A stretch of 64,000 nt of DNA from Bacteroidales bacterium MB20-C3-3 (GCA_035609245.1 CP141202.1:682001-746000), one strand, 5' to 3'; shown: positions 44,871 through 53,208, counted from the first letter of the stretch. Numbers and translations: made by a program. The notes: a model not told the origin generated them from the sequence alone.

Positions 44871-45335
44871 TTATTCTGAAGCCGCTCTTTTATATCTGAT
44901 TCTCAAGACATTTCTCTCAGAATCAAAATCAGAAGATATAATTTTCACACCACCTATTTCAGATGTGTTCTCAACATGCAGACCAATACAGGGACATTTG
45001 TCATAGTCACCCACTGATATTATTCTTACAGTATCACCAGCCTCAGGTGGCAGTTTACTTGTGTTTACAACCCTTTCAGCCTCTTCTCTTGATATAAAGG
45101 ACTCCTTAACTTCCAGATTCATCCCAATTACCCTGTTGACCTCCATCTCCAACCCTGCTATCTCCTCCTCACTCAAAGGCCTCTCAAAATAGTAATCAAC
45201 TTTTGATTTCTTTTTCTCAATATGATTACTGAATGACCTTTCGGTCCCAAACATCCTGACCATTGTCTGGTTAATAATATGCTCAGCCGTATGCATAGGT
45301 GCGTTGTAATCCTTTTTGGCTTCGTTTAACTCCAT
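44871..45335 (-). CDS. AlaX-like alanyl-tRNA editing domain protein
   Basis: 154 residues, a free-standing copy of the threonyl/alanyl-tRNA synthetase second additional domain. The zinc ligands are HTAEH near residue 17 and the Cys in DKCPCIGLHVENT (Cys...His) near residue 117. These trans-editing proteins hydrolyse mischarged Ser- or Gly-tRNA(Ala). The sequence lacks the N-terminal extension of AlaX-L. It is monocistronic, between prfA and the GC-rich repeat patch at 45376-45650; 55 bases separate it from prfA. Confidence 0.85.
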   Translation of the reverse strand: MELNEAKKDYNAPMHTAEHIINQTMVRMFGTERSFSNHIEKKKSKVDYYFERPLSEEEIAGLEMEVNRVIGMNLEVKESFISREEAERVVNTSKLPPEAGDTVRIISVGDYDKCPCIGLHVENTSEIGGVKIISSDFDSERNVLRIRYKRAASE

Positions 45336-45375
45336 TTAATTCCTCATTTATCCGTAAAGTTAATTATTTTGCGGC

Positions 45376-45523
45376 AGTTTTTCCTTCTCGCTCCCTTCGT
45401 TCGCTGTGGCGGAGACTCCTTCAAATCATATCTGGCAATCTTCCTGCATTCACAGAGTATCCGCATAACTTCCGGAGTTTTTCCTCCTCGCTCTCTGCGT
45501 TCGCTGTGGCGGAGACTCCTTCA
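45376..45523. repeat. Two 48-bp direct repeats, 100 bp apart
   Basis: 45376-45423 and 45476-45523 are identical at 45 of 48 positions; both read AGTTTTTCCT(T/C)CTCGCTC..., then GTTCGCTGTGGCGGAGACTCC. Only two copies exist and the spacer is not conserved, so this is not a CRISPR. The gap 45336-45722 between the AlaX-like gene and hcp (387 bases) consists of this and the related inverted repeats; no convincing gene is in it. Confidence 0.85.
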
Positions 45524-45559
45524 GTTATGCGGACTACTCTGTGATAAGACATGCAGGAA
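45441..45559. repeat. Imperfect inverted repeat enclosing the second direct repeat
   Basis: The left arm 45441-45469 (TTCCTGCAT..CACAGAGTA.TCCGCATAAC) is reverse-complementary to 45524-45559, with a few extra bases in the right arm. Between the arms lies the direct-repeat copy at 45476-45523. The structure suggests a nested palindromic element inserted next to a partial copy. Confidence 0.75.
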
Positions 45560-45568
45560 TTCTTGCCC

Positions 45569-45650
45569 AGTCATCCGCTGCCACGACGGAACCCCCGCCG
45601 CAGACGGCAAAGCCGGCGAGGAGGAATCGTTCCGGAGTGACAGTGGATAA
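45569..45650. repeat. GC-rich imperfect inverted repeat
   Basis: CATCCGCTGCCAC.ACGGAAC (about 45572-45593) resembles the reverse complement of 45626-45650 (GTTCCGGAGTGACAGTGGAT), with GC-rich sequence rich in CCGCCG and CCGGCG in the middle. It is compositionally unlike the AT-rich surroundings and probably belongs to the same repeat family as the two entries to its left. Confidence 0.5.
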
Positions 45651-45657
45651 GATGGAC

Positions 45658-45687
45658 AAAAAAGAGGCTGCCTCTTCAGACAGCCTC
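45658..45687 (-). terminator. Rho-independent terminator of hcp
   Basis: On the minus strand GAGGCTG, a 10-base loop and CAGCCTC are followed by TTTTTT (plus-strand A run 45658-45663), 36 bases after the hcp stop. Confidence 0.85.
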
Positions 45688-45722
45688 AGCGGGGTTGTAA
45701 ATGTAAATAACTAACCAAATAC

Positions 45723-47381
45723 TTACTCGCCCAGGAACAGTTTCATATCCTCATCAACAGAGCCTATCGGAGCAATCCCAAAATTCTTTACCAGAACCTC
45801 TGCAACATTTGGAGAGAGGAAAGCAGGGAGTGTAGGGCCCAGGTGAATATTTTTCACACCCAGATAAAGAAGAGCAAGGAGAACAATTACTGCTTTCTGC
45901 TCATACCAGGCAATATTGTAAGCAATCGGCAGTTCGTTAATGCTGTTTGCATTAAACACCTCCTTAAGCTTAAGAGCAATTACAGCAAGAGAGTAAGAGT
46001 CGTTGCACTGACCTGCATCAAGTACCCTTGGAATTCCTCCAATGTCTCCCAATGGAAGTTTATTGTATCTGTATTTTGCACAGCCTGCCGTTAGTATGAT
46101 TGTGTCCTTTGGAAGAGCCGATGCAAATTCAGTGTAGTAGTTCCTGTCCTTCATCCTTCCGTCACAACCTGCCATCACAAAGAACTTACGGATAGCACCA
46201 CTTTTAACAGCCTCAACAACCTTGTCTGCAAGAGCAAATACCTGTGCATGAGCAAAACCACCAATCAGTTCACCAGTCTCAATCTCTTTAGGAGATGCAC
46301 ATTTTTTTGCATGCTCAATAATTCCTGAAAAATCCTTTGGTTTACCATCTTTTCTCTCCTCAATATGCTTAAATCCGGGGAATCCCGATGAGCCGGTAGT
46401 GTAGATTCTGTCGGCATAAGTAGATGACTTCCTTGGAGGTACAATACAATTAGTAGTAAACAGAACCGGACCGTTGAAAGTCTCAAAATCCTCAATCTGA
46501 TGCCACCATGAAGAGCCATAGTTACCAACAAAATGGCTGTATTTCTTGAATGCCGGATAGTAGTTTGCAGGAAGCATTTCCGAGTGTGTGTAAACATCTA
46601 CTCCCGTTCCCTCTGTTTGCTTAAGCAGCTCTTCCATATCCTTAAGGTCGTGGCCGGAGATAAGGATAGCAGGATTATTACGCACACCCAGGTTTACCTT
46701 TGTAATTTCAGGATTTCCGTAAGCCGATGTATTTGCCTTGTCAAGAAGGGCCATAACCTTCACACCATGTTCGCCTGTTTTGAGAACAAGTGCTGTCAGC
46801 TCGTCTGCCGATAGTGTATCGTTTGTAGTATCCACTAGCGCCTGCTGCATAAACGCATAAACATCCTTGTCTTCATGACCAAGGTTGAAGGCATGCTCAG
46901 CATAAGCAGCCATACCCTTTAGTCCATAAATAGTAAGTTCACGAAGAGAGCGAACATCCTCATTTTCTGTTGCAAGAACCCCAACCTCAAGGGCTTTTGC
47001 ATCCATATCCGACTCCTCTTTAGAGGCCCAGAAAGCACCTTCAAAAGTAATATCAGAGATATTTCCACCCTTGGAAACATAAAGTGCTTTTACAGCCTCT
47101 CTCAGATCAATAGCCTGTTTAACTCTTGTAATAAATCTCTCTCTGTCAAAGTTTGCATTAGTGATTGTCATAAAAAGAGAATCCACAACGAACTTGTTTA
47201 CTTCGTTACTCTCAACTCCCTTTTCTCTTAATCTTACTGTGTAGTGAGATATACCCTTGCACAGATAAATCAGCAAATCCTGAAGATTAGCCACATCTGC
47301 AGGTTTACCGCAGACTCCGTTTACTGTACATCCGGTGTTCTTTGCCGCCTCCTGGCACTGAAAACAAAACATGTTACTCAT
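45723..47381 (-). CDS. hcp: Hydroxylamine reductase / hybrid cluster protein
   Basis: 552 residues. The N-terminal Cys motif C-x2-C-x8-C-x5-C ([12 protein letters not shown] onwards) carries a [4Fe-4S] cluster of the anaerobe class. The hybrid-cluster ligands appear in [37 protein letters not shown] and GQCNDSYS, and near [11 protein letters not shown]. Hcp reduces hydroxylamine in vitro and acts as an NO reductase or S-nitrosylase in nitrosative stress. It is divergent from an Hcp-type Crp/Fnr regulator, with the predicted operator between them. Start ATG 47381; an ATG three codons later is also possible. Confidence 0.97.
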   Translation of the reverse strand: MSNMFCFQCQEAAKNTGCTVNGVCGKPADVANLQDLLIYLCKGISHYTVRLREKGVESNEVNKFVVDSLFMTITNANFDRERFITRVKQAIDLREAVKALYVSKGGNISDITFEGAFWASKEESDMDAKALEVGVLATENEDVRSLRELTIYGLKGMAAYAEHAFNLGHEDKDVYAFMQQALVDTTNDTLSADELTALVLKTGEHGVKVMALLDKANTSAYGNPEITKVNLGVRNNPAILISGHDLKDMEELLKQTEGTGVDVYTHSEMLPANYYPAFKKYSHFVGNYGSSWWHQIEDFETFNGPVLFTTNCIVPPRKSSTYADRIYTTGSSGFPGFKHIEERKDGKPKDFSGIIEHAKKCASPKEIETGELIGGFAHAQVFALADKVVEAVKSGAIRKFFVMAGCDGRMKDRNYYTEFASALPKDTIILTAGCAKYRYNKLPLGDIGGIPRVLDAGQCNDSYSLAVIALKLKEVFNANSINELPIAYNIAWYEQKAVIVLLALLYLGVKNIHLGPTLPAFLSPNVAEVLVKNFGIAPIGSVDEDMKLFLGE

Positions 47382-47414
47382 AAGTCAATTTTTATTTGGT
47401 TAATTATTACAGTA

Positions 47415-47461
47415 CAAAAGTAGGGAACCTCAAAACAAAGAAGTGTAATTCTTGTTACACT
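47415..47461 (-). promoter_or_regulatory. hcp promoter with -7 box and Crp/Fnr-type palindrome at about -40
   Basis: On the minus strand TACTTTTG (47422-47415) is a -7 box. At the place expected for the -33 TTTG (47445-47442) there is none; instead the palindrome AGTGTAA-N6-TTACACT (47442-47461) is centred about 40 bases upstream of the predicted transcript start. This is the usual place for a class II activator site. The divergent regulator gene starts at 47501, so the same site may also control it. Confidence 0.7.
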
Positions 47462-47500
47462 AAAGATAATTATATTAAATTAGCATTACAAACAGAGTGT

Positions 47501-48187
47501 ATGCAAAATATGGATTTTTCCCGATGCCCTATAATGGGCAATCTCGGCAATGAAAAAATAGGTAAACTTTTCAAAGACGCCCGCTTCAAAGTGGAGACAT
47601 TTGACAAAGGTGAAGTTATAGCTATGCAGGGATCACCCTGCAAACACCTTTACATTCTGCTTACGGGATCTGTCCGTACAGAGATGACTACAGAGACAGG
47701 CGGCTTGATGACCATTGAGAACATAGAGGCAGTAAGACCATTAGCCTCCGCATTTCTTTTTGCCGAGGATAATACCTTCCCGGTTGATGTTACAGCAACA
47801 ACACAGTGCCGAATTCTTATGGTTCCAAGAGATGAGGTAATAAGAATGTTTCAGAAGGATGGCCAGTTTCTTGAGAACTACATTAAATTCAATTCAAACA
47901 AGACTCAATTTCTCTCAAACAGGCTCAAAGTACTGAATATTAAAACCATTAAGGGGAAGCTTGCCTACTATATTATTGAAGGGCTTGACCAGGCAAGAGA
48001 GTCACTACCCAATACAGATTCTTACAGAATGGATAAGAATCAGACCGAATTAGCAAAGTTTTTTGGAGTTACCCGCCCAGCACTGGCCAGATGCATATCG
48101 GAAATGGAAGAGGCAGGCATAATTGAACTACAGAAAAAAGTGGTAAAAGTTAAAAACATTAGAGCGCTTAATAATCTGCTAGGATAG
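47501..48187 (+). CDS. hcpR: Crp/Fnr family transcriptional regulator, HcpR-like
   Basis: 228 residues from ATG 47501; an upstream TTG (47396) in frame would overlap the hcp promoter and is unlikely. The N-terminal cyclic-nucleotide-like beta roll has FDKGEVIAMQGSPCKHLYILLTGSV, a long dimer helix follows, and the C-terminal winged helix has QTELAKFFGVTRPALARCISEME. HcpR regulators control hcp in response to NO in several anaerobes. The gene is divergent from hcp and 104 bases upstream of a peroxiredoxin. The ligand is not deduced. The symbol is given by synteny with hcp, not by a diagnostic residue. Confidence 0.85.
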   Translation: MQNMDFSRCPIMGNLGNEKIGKLFKDARFKVETFDKGEVIAMQGSPCKHLYILLTGSVRTEMTTETGGLMTIENIEAVRPLASAFLFAEDNTFPVDVTATTQCRILMVPRDEVIRMFQKDGQFLENYIKFNSNKTQFLSNRLKVLNIKTIKGKLAYYIIEGLDQARESLPNTDSYRMDKNQTELAKFFGVTRPALARCISEMEEAGIIELQKKVVKVKNIRALNNLLG

Positions 48188-48218
48188 ATTGTATTTATAC
48201 AGGAATGTTTTTAATCTA

Positions 48219-48250
48219 TTTGATTTATCAAACAAACCAAGGTATCTTTG
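48219..48250 (+). promoter_or_regulatory. Promoter of the peroxiredoxin gene (TTTG-N20-TATCTTTG)
   Basis: TTTG at 48219-48222, a 20-base spacer, TATCTTTG at 48243-48250, and an AT-rich leader of about 35 bases to ATG 48292. Confidence 0.75.
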
Positions 48251-48291
48251 TTACCATAATAAAAACATTAATAATATAAAAAAATAAAATT

Positions 48292-48993
48292 ATGGAAGAT
48301 CAAGTTTATTCTATGCCTAGAATTGGTGACAAAGCACCCGAGTTTAAAGCAGTAACAACACAGGGAGATATTAATTTTCCCGGAGATTATAAAGGAAAAT
48401 GGGTAATTCTTTTCAGCCATCCGGCAGACTTTACACCTGTGTGTACATCTGAGTTTATGACATTTGCATCAATGGCAGATGATTTCAAAAAGATGAACAC
48501 AGAGCTTGTTGGCCTCTCTGTTGACGGACTTTACAGCCACATTGCCTGGCTAAGGACTATCAAAGAGAAGATAGAGTACAAAGGGATGAAAGATGTTGAG
48601 GTTAAGTTTCCTCTTATTGAAGATATTACAATGGAGGTATCAAAAAGATACGGTATGTTACAGCCTGGAGAGAGCAGTACAAAAGCGGTAAGAGCAGTAT
48701 TTTTCATTGATCCAAAAGGTGTGATTCGTACTATTATCTACTACCCTCTTGCAGTGGGAAGGAACTTTGATGAAATTAAGAGAGTACTTATAGCGCTTCA
48801 GACAGCAGACAATTTCAGTGTTGCACTACCTGCAGACTGGCGTCCCGGTGATGATGTTATTGTACCAACAGCAGGATCTTGCGGAGTTGCAAAAGAGCGT
48901 ATAGAGAGTAAAGATGAGATGCATTGCTACGATTGGTTCTTCTGCACAAAGAAACTTGACAAGGAGAAAGTCCTTAACGCTCTGGGCAAGTAG
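48292..48993 (+). CDS. Peroxiredoxin, 1-Cys Prx6-like (AhpC/TSA family)
   Basis: 233 residues. The peroxidatic Cys lies in HPADFTPVCTSEF near residue 47, with the conserved Arg expected in the ESSTKAVRAVFFIDPKG region. Three Cys occur in the C-terminal part (GSCGVAKE, MHCYDWFFCTK), so a resolving Cys may exist as in archaeal Prx6-type enzymes. It reduces hydrogen and organic peroxides. Its position next to hcpR and hcp puts it in an oxidative/nitrosative defence neighbourhood. Its stop is followed 11 bases later by inverted-repeat element B. Confidence 0.9.
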   Translation: MEDQVYSMPRIGDKAPEFKAVTTQGDINFPGDYKGKWVILFSHPADFTPVCTSEFMTFASMADDFKKMNTELVGLSVDGLYSHIAWLRTIKEKIEYKGMKDVEVKFPLIEDITMEVSKRYGMLQPGESSTKAVRAVFFIDPKGVIRTIIYYPLAVGRNFDEIKRVLIALQTADNFSVALPADWRPGDDVIVPTAGSCGVAKERIESKDEMHCYDWFFCTKKLDKEKVLNALGK

Positions 48994-49004
48994 GCAAGCA
49001 GAGA

Positions 49005-49115
49005 TTACCTCAGGGGTAAATGGCCAAACACTTGAAATTAAGCCAGATACTCTATTTTTACGCTTTCTTTTAAATAATTGGCATTCAATCGTTTGGCCAT
49101 TTACCCCTGAGGTAA
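49005..49115. repeat. Inverted-repeat element, copy B (homologous to 2852-2957)
   Basis: Arms 49005-49029 and 49091-49115 are perfect 25-bp reverse complements, with a 61-base AT-rich centre. It aligns to copy A at 26 of 33 bases (49007-49039 vs 2852-2884), and the differences in the stem mostly come as paired compensatory changes. It lies between the peroxiredoxin stop and the bidirectional terminator at 49114-49150. Confidence 0.85.
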
Positions 49116-49150
49116 AAAAAGAGGCTGACCATTTTGGTCAGCCTCTTTTT
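49114..49150. terminator. Bidirectional Rho-independent terminator
   Basis: GAGGCTGACC (49121-49130) and GGTCAGCCTC (49136-49145) form a 10-bp stem with an A run before and a T run after. It ends the hydrogenase unit on the minus strand (stop at 49149) and the peroxiredoxin transcript on the plus strand. Confidence 0.9.
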
Positions 49151-49628
49151 AGTCAGTATAGCTATCCAGAATCTCCTTGATCTGGCCAGGTTCAACTCTG
49201 CCGTATACCTTCTCTCCGATAAGCAATACAGGAGCAAGACCGCAGGCGCCAACACAACGAAGTGAATCGAGAGAGAATTTACCATCCTCAGTTACTCCAC
49301 CCACTTTTATGTTTAATTGCTTTTTAAGTTCATCCAGAACCTTCTCGGCACCTCTTACATAACATGCAGTACCCATACAAACAGATATTGCATGTCTGCC
49401 TTTAGGTGTCATAGTAAAGAAAGAGTAGAATGTAACAACTCCATAAACTTTAGCCACTGAAATCTTTAGTTTCTTGGCAATCTCGCGCTGAACACTCTCC
49501 GGCAGATAGCCAAAATGTGTCTGAGCTGAGTGTAGTATCTTGATAAGATCTCCCGGATCGTTTTTGTATGAGTCACATATTTCGTGAATACTCTTAATAT
49601 GGCACTCTTGTAGTTTCAAATTACTCAT
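49149..49628 (-). CDS. hydC: Hydrogenase subunit HydC / NuoE-like [2Fe-2S] protein
   Basis: 159 residues of the thioredoxin-like [2Fe-2S] (NuoE) family. The cluster ligands are in CMGTACYVRGAEKVL (C-x4-C) and RCVGACGLAPVLL (C-x3-C). The N-terminal helical part has the usual NuoE KPLGLYLPES-like pattern (FGYLPESVQREIAKKL). It is the smallest subunit of the HydABC-type electron-bifurcating [FeFe] hydrogenase and lies last in the unit hydC-last behind hydA. The spacing to hydA is six bases. Confidence 0.92.
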   Translation of the reverse strand: MSNLKLQECHIKSIHEICDSYKNDPGDLIKILHSAQTHFGYLPESVQREIAKKLKISVAKVYGVVTFYSFFTMTPKGRHAISVCMGTACYVRGAEKVLDELKKQLNIKVGGVTEDGKFSLDSLRCVGACGLAPVLLIGEKVYGRVEPGQIKEILDSYTD

Positions 49629-49633
49629 GACTC

Positions 49634-51397
49634 TTAGTTTTTATCTTTTTCAAAATAGTGTGTATGGAGCAAATGGTGAGCTTTTTCACTCATTGGATGG
49701 CCCAGGAATTCCTCATATAGTTTAATGATATAAGGATTCTCATGAGATTTACGCAGTTTTTTCTGTGAATCCTCTCTGTAGATAGCCTCAGACCTTGCTT
49801 TAATTATACTTGAGTCTCCATGGTGCAGAGGCTGACCAGCGCCACCGATACATCCACCCGGACAAGCCATAATCTCAATAGCGTGGAAATTGTACATTCC
49901 GGAACGGATTCCATCAAGAAGTTTTCTTGCGTTTCCAAGCTGATGAGCTATTCCGATATGAATAGGAGTACCATCAAAATCAATGGTTGCCATTCTGATT
50001 CCCTCAAGACCGCGAAGCTCTGTAAAGTCAACTTTATTAAGTTTCTTACCGGTATGAAGTTCGTAAGCAGTACGAACAGCAGCCTCAATCACACCACCTG
50101 TTACACCAAAGATAACACCAGCACCGGTTGATTCACCCAGCGGTTTATCAAACTCCTCCTCAGGAAGCTTTTCAAAGTTCATATTGCAGCTCTTAATAAG
50201 TGAAGCAAGCTCTCTGGTTGAAATTGAGAAATCTACATCCGGGTTACCGTCTACAATAAATTCTTCTCTCTGGCACTCATATTTCTTTGCCAAACAAGGC
50301 ATTACAGAAACTACTACCAGATCTTCCCTCTTCACACCCATAAGCTTGGTGTAATAGTTCTTGGCAATAGAGCCGAACATCTGCTGTGGTGAGCGTGCAG
50401 TAGAAGGAATGTCAAGCATACAAGGGTAGTACTCCTCAAAGAAGTTAACCCAGGCAGGACAGCAAGATGTAAGAATTGGAAGTTTTACATCCTTATCACC
50501 TGCAAGATATTTTGAAATTCTTCCCAAAAGCTCTGTACCCTCTTCCATAATGGTAAGGTCAGCCGCAAAGTCGGTATCAAACACCTTGTCGAATCCAAGA
50601 GAGCGGAGTGCTGCAACCATTTTGCCGGTTACAAGGGTTCCCGGCTCAAGGCCGAACTCCTCACCCAGTGCAGCACGAACTGCAGGAGCAGTCTGAACAA
50701 TAACAGTCTTTGTAGGGTCTGCAAGAGCTCTCAGCACCTTCTGAGTATCATCATAAGGAGTCAAGGCTCCTGTAGGACAAACAGCAACACACTGTCCGCA
50801 GAAAGTACAAGGAGAGTCAACCAAATCCTGCTCAAAAGCAGGGGCAACTACTGCCATAAAACCTCTGTTAACAGCACTTAGTGCTCCTACTGTCTGAACA
50901 TCATTACAAATGGTCTCGCAGCGGCGGCACATAATACACTTATCCATATCTCTCTTAAGCGCAGGAGAGAAGTCCTTTCTGTAAGTTGACATCTCAGCAT
51001 GCTCAACAGCGTGAATCTCTCTGATACCCATCTTCTGAGAGAGAGTCTGAAGATCACACTGACCAGATGAAGAACATGTAAGACACTCTTTAGGGTGGTC
51101 AGAAAGAATAAGTTCAAGAACTGTCTTTCTAGCATTCATAACTCTTAAGTTATGAGTATTAATTACCATTCCCGGAGTACATTCGGTAGAACATGAAGGG
51201 GCGAGGTTTCTTCTTCCCTCAACCTCAACCACACAAATACGGCAACCACCCGGGCGGTTTTCAATATTCAGGTGTTCAAGATTCAAATAGCAGAGAATAG
51301 GAATATCAATTCCCACCTTTTTAGCTGCCTGGTAGATGGTAGTTCCCTTTGCTACCTCTACTTCAATATTGTCAATTTTAATTTTGATATTTTCCAT
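49634..51397 (-). CDS. hydA: [FeFe] hydrogenase catalytic subunit HydA, NADH-dependent type
   Basis: 587 residues. The N-terminus has a NuoG-like [2Fe-2S] domain (Cys near 36, 52, 55, 69), then a His-Cys3 cluster (HPKECLTCSSSGQC, residues 101-114), then two [4Fe-4S] clusters (CIMCRRCETIC; CTFCGQCVAVCP). The H-cluster domain is intact: TSCCPAW (310-316) with both Cys, MPCLAKK (366-372) and the two Cys of MACPGGC (510-516). The small-subunit-like C-terminus follows. It makes or oxidises H2. Together with HydB and HydC it forms the usual bifurcating trimer using ferredoxin and NAD. Confidence 0.97.
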   Translation of the reverse strand: MENIKIKIDNIEVEVAKGTTIYQAAKKVGIDIPILCYLNLEHLNIENRPGGCRICVVEVEGRRNLAPSCSTECTPGMVINTHNLRVMNARKTVLELILSDHPKECLTCSSSGQCDLQTLSQKMGIREIHAVEHAEMSTYRKDFSPALKRDMDKCIMCRRCETICNDVQTVGALSAVNRGFMAVVAPAFEQDLVDSPCTFCGQCVAVCPTGALTPYDDTQKVLRALADPTKTVIVQTAPAVRAALGEEFGLEPGTLVTGKMVAALRSLGFDKVFDTDFAADLTIMEEGTELLGRISKYLAGDKDVKLPILTSCCPAWVNFFEEYYPCMLDIPSTARSPQQMFGSIAKNYYTKLMGVKREDLVVVSVMPCLAKKYECQREEFIVDGNPDVDFSISTRELASLIKSCNMNFEKLPEEEFDKPLGESTGAGVIFGVTGGVIEAAVRTAYELHTGKKLNKVDFTELRGLEGIRMATIDFDGTPIHIGIAHQLGNARKLLDGIRSGMYNFHAIEIMACPGGCIGGAGQPLHHGDSSIIKARSEAIYREDSQKKLRKSHENPYIIKLYEEFLGHPMSEKAHHLLHTHYFEKDKN

Positions 51398-51408
51398 TGA
51401 GTGGGAGA

Positions 51409-53202
51409 TTATTGAACATGAATAGCTGTGAACTTACACTTCTCGTAGCAGGCACCGCAGCGGATACATTTATCTGCATCAATCACATGAGGCTGACGCT
51501 TCTCGCCGGTAATTGCATCAACAGGACAAGCCCTGACACAAGCCGTACAACCGGTACATTTGTCTGCAATAATTGTATAAAGCTTAAGAGCTTTGCAACT
51601 TCCTGCAGGGCAAACCCTCTCTGTTACGTGAGCAAGATACTCATCATAGAAATTCTCAATAGTTGAGAGAACCGGATTAGGTGAAGTTTGTCCCAAACCG
51701 CACAAAGATGTATCCTTAATAACACGGCTAAGATTCTTAAGATATTCAATATCTTCAGGAACGCCCTTACCTGAGGTTATCTTCTCAAGCATCTCGTGCA
51801 ATCTCTTGTTACCTACACGACAAGGAGCACACTTTCCGCAAGACTCCTCAACTGTAAATTCCAGGTAGAATTTAGCTACAGAAACCATACAGTCATCCTC
51901 GTCCATAACAATCATACCACCAGATCCCATCATAGAACCTGCAGCAAGAAGATTATCAAAATCAATAGGTGTATCAAGGTGCTTTTCAGTAAGACATCCG
52001 CCTGAAGGTCCACCTGTCTGAACAGCCTTGAATTTTTTACCATCCTTTATACCTCCACCAATTTCATATATTACCTCTCTTAAAGTAATACCCATTGGAA
52101 CCTCAATCAAACCCACATTGTTGATTTTTCCGGCTAACGCAAAAACCTTTGTCCCCTTTGATTTTTCTGTTCCAATTGAGGAGTACCACTCGGCACCCTT
52201 TAGGAAAATAGCAGGCACATTAGCAAATGTCTCAACATTATTAACATTTGTTGGTTTGCCAAGATAACCCTTCTCAGCAGGGAATGGTGGCTTAACAGTA
52301 GGCTCTCCGCGAAGACCCTCCATTGAGTGAATAAGTGCAGTCTCCTCTCCGCAGACAAAGGCACCTGCACCATATCTCAGCTCAATATCAAATTCAAAAC
52401 CGGAACCCAGTATCTCTTTTCCAAGAAGGCCATACTCACGCGCCTGTCTTGCAGCAACCTTAAGCCTCTTGATTGCAAGCGGATACTCGGCACGGATATA
52501 AACAATACCCTTAGTAGCGCCAATACAATACCCGCATATAGCCATAGCCTCAATTACAGAATGAGGATCACCCTCAAGGATTGAACGGTCCATAAATGCA
52601 CCCGGGTCTCCCTCGTCTGCATTACAGACAACATATTTTTGATCAGCTTTATTTTTTGAAGCAATTTCCCATTTAAGACCTGTAGGGAAACCTCCGCCGC
52701 CCCTGCCGCGAAGACCTGCCTTTTTCAGCAGATCAATAGCCTCCTGAGGAGTCATATCAGCCAAAATATTTCCTAACGCTGCATATCCATCTCTTGCAAT
52801 GTACTCATCAATATTTTCAGGATCAATAAAACCGCAGTTTCTAAGGGCAATTCTCATCTGTTTCTGATAGAATCCCATATGCTTTGAGTCCTCAATATGT
52901 TTCTGAGTCTCCGGATCTTCATACAGAAGTCTGTGAACTTTTCTTCCCTTAAGGACATGTTCACGAATAATCTCGGCACAATCCTCTTTCTTAACCTGAG
53001 TATAGAAAGTATTGTCCGGTATAATCTTAACAATCGGCCCCTTTTCACAAAAGCCAAAACAACCAGTTGTAACAACCTGAGCGTCGTTTTCCAGCCCAAG
53101 GTTCTTTATTTCCGATTTGAGATTCTCTACGATCTGCTCGCTCTCTGAAGCTCTGCAACCCGTTCCGCCGCAAACCAGAAGATGCAATTTATACTGTGCC
53201 AT
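51409..53202 (-). CDS. hydB: Hydrogenase subunit HydB / NuoF-like flavoprotein
   Basis: 597 residues. Domains in order: an N-terminal thioredoxin-like [2Fe-2S] domain (GGTGCRASES and TTGCFGFCEKGP), the NuoF FMN/NADH region (LRGRGGGGFPTGLKWE; CNADEGDPGAF), an SLBB domain, a [4Fe-4S] site (ESCGKCAPCRVG), and a C-terminal 2[4Fe-4S] ferredoxin domain (CTGCTACVRACP; CIRCGACYEKC). The arrangement is that of HydB in bifurcating hydrogenases rather than of Complex I. Spacing is seven bases from the next gene upstream and 11 bases to hydA. Confidence 0.95.
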   Translation of the reverse strand: MAQYKLHLLVCGGTGCRASESEQIVENLKSEIKNLGLENDAQVVTTGCFGFCEKGPIVKIIPDNTFYTQVKKEDCAEIIREHVLKGRKVHRLLYEDPETQKHIEDSKHMGFYQKQMRIALRNCGFIDPENIDEYIARDGYAALGNILADMTPQEAIDLLKKAGLRGRGGGGFPTGLKWEIASKNKADQKYVVCNADEGDPGAFMDRSILEGDPHSVIEAMAICGYCIGATKGIVYIRAEYPLAIKRLKVAARQAREYGLLGKEILGSGFEFDIELRYGAGAFVCGEETALIHSMEGLRGEPTVKPPFPAEKGYLGKPTNVNNVETFANVPAIFLKGAEWYSSIGTEKSKGTKVFALAGKINNVGLIEVPMGITLREVIYEIGGGIKDGKKFKAVQTGGPSGGCLTEKHLDTPIDFDNLLAAGSMMGSGGMIVMDEDDCMVSVAKFYLEFTVEESCGKCAPCRVGNKRLHEMLEKITSGKGVPEDIEYLKNLSRVIKDTSLCGLGQTSPNPVLSTIENFYDEYLAHVTERVCPAGSCKALKLYTIIADKCTGCTACVRACPVDAITGEKRQPHVIDADKCIRCGACYEKCKFTAIHVQ

Positions 53203-53208
53203 TTCTCC

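Noticed and set aside
45376-45523. Possible CRISPR array
   Set aside because: Only two repeat units, 48 bp long, with three mismatches, a spacer with its own inverted-repeat arms and no cas genes in the window.
45299-45650. Two short open frames over the repeat patch before hcp
   Set aside because: They translate the direct repeats and inverted repeats themselves and share the same RSLRSLWRRLLQ-like segment. This is a result of repeated DNA and not a protein family.
47396-47500. Longer regulator protein starting at TTG 47396
   Set aside because: The extra 35 codons overlap the hcp promoter and operator. They contain no family-like residues, and ATG 47501 gives the normal Crp/Fnr length.
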